Source: Chrysomallon squamiferum
Taxonomy: Eukaryota > Mollusca > Gastropoda > Neomphalida > Peltospiridae
Assembly (NCBI GenBank): GCA_012295275.1
Contig: CM022677.1
Location: 11,214,732 to 11,278,731, forward strand
DNA length: 64,000 nt
Direction: 5' to 3'
Shown: positions 60,520 to 64,000 of the stretch, one piece after another
Layout: the number at the start of each line of letters is the position of its first letter
Numbering within the stretch: the first letter of the stretch is position 1
Translations under genes and position numbers: made by a program
Notes under the pieces: generated by a model
Told to the model about the DNA's origin: nothing
Seen by the model: the letters and a program-made list of their open reading frames with translations, nothing else
Database searches by the model: none

Positions 60520-60770
60520 CACAAACAACACATTGTTATGGTTTGTGATCAGAAAACTTGACTAGTTCAAATGTTTATTTATATAAATATAAAACTGATA
60601 TTCTAATAAGCACTGACAATATCAAGGAAGATGGTCTCTGGATTAGTGGTTAGCCCATACTGATAAACAGAATATACTGATTAGTAGAAAATGGATCAGT
60701 GATAATCACACATGGATTATTGGTTTCAGAAGGTGATTGACAGCTGGTTGGTTGCAGGAACACTGTCCTC

Positions 60771-60772
<2 letters not shown>

Positions 60773-60822
<50 letters not shown>

Positions 60823-60849
60823 AAATTTCTTTCTTTCTTTCTTTCTTTC
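60773..60849. repeat. (CT)n and (CTTT)n microsatellite
   Basis: CT repeats to 60820 followed by CTTT repeats at about 60826-60849. Confidence 0.95.

Positions 60850-64000
<3,151 letters not shown>

Overview
This window is AT-rich eukaryotic DNA. There are no operons. Coding potential is confined to short exon-like islands with GT/AG borders, and long microsatellites (GA, CT, CA/GT, TA, AAT, CTAT) and transposon remnants are everywhere. The style fits a mollusc. One hint is the recurrent word GGGAGATAACTC and its complement (37.6, 38.4, 38.8-39.6 kb), which I associate with molluscan genomes. I cannot separate gastropod from cephalopod.

Layout. 1-4.65 kb is AT-rich DNA with microsatellites. 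4.65-9.59 kb is a young satellite made of ~1.13 kb units, three complete and one truncated in direct order, then one complete unit inverted. 10.36-11.25 kb holds the best intact gene, a 297-residue RING-finger protein (TOPORS-like) with an in-frame 38-residue tandem repeat and a hydrophobic C-terminus. 11.9-12.25 kb is a minisatellite. From ~12.24 kb to 35.84 kb lies copy A of a large direct segmental duplication, and copy B is at ~41.62-53.96 kb. Copy A carries ~9.5 kb that B lacks (about 16.3-25.8 kb). This extra part holds a possible small gene at 17.6 kb, an LRR exon, a terminal exon, and a 5'-truncated, mutated LINE with an RNase H domain. Both copies contain minus-strand exons of an ankyrin-repeat gene that have decayed differently. 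35.85-36.66 kb is an internally deleted hAT element sitting exactly where A/B homology stops. 37.3-39.6 kb is a nest of fold-back and tandem repeats, and 40.6-41.6 kb is a purine-rich minisatellite. 54-55 kb has a short transposon-like coding fragment. 56.6-58.4 kb is a dead Tigger/pogo transposase on the minus strand. The remainder to 64 kb is AT-rich DNA with long microsatellites, including 162 bp of uninterrupted CT.

How the parts relate. I see no working multi-gene system. The main story is genome dynamics: segmental duplication, reciprocal loss of exons between the copies, transposon insertion into an exon and at a duplication border, and a satellite that appears to have expanded and then flipped its last unit. 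The RING gene is the only locus I would call probably functional. All exon models are read by eye from frame and splice signals, without transcripts.
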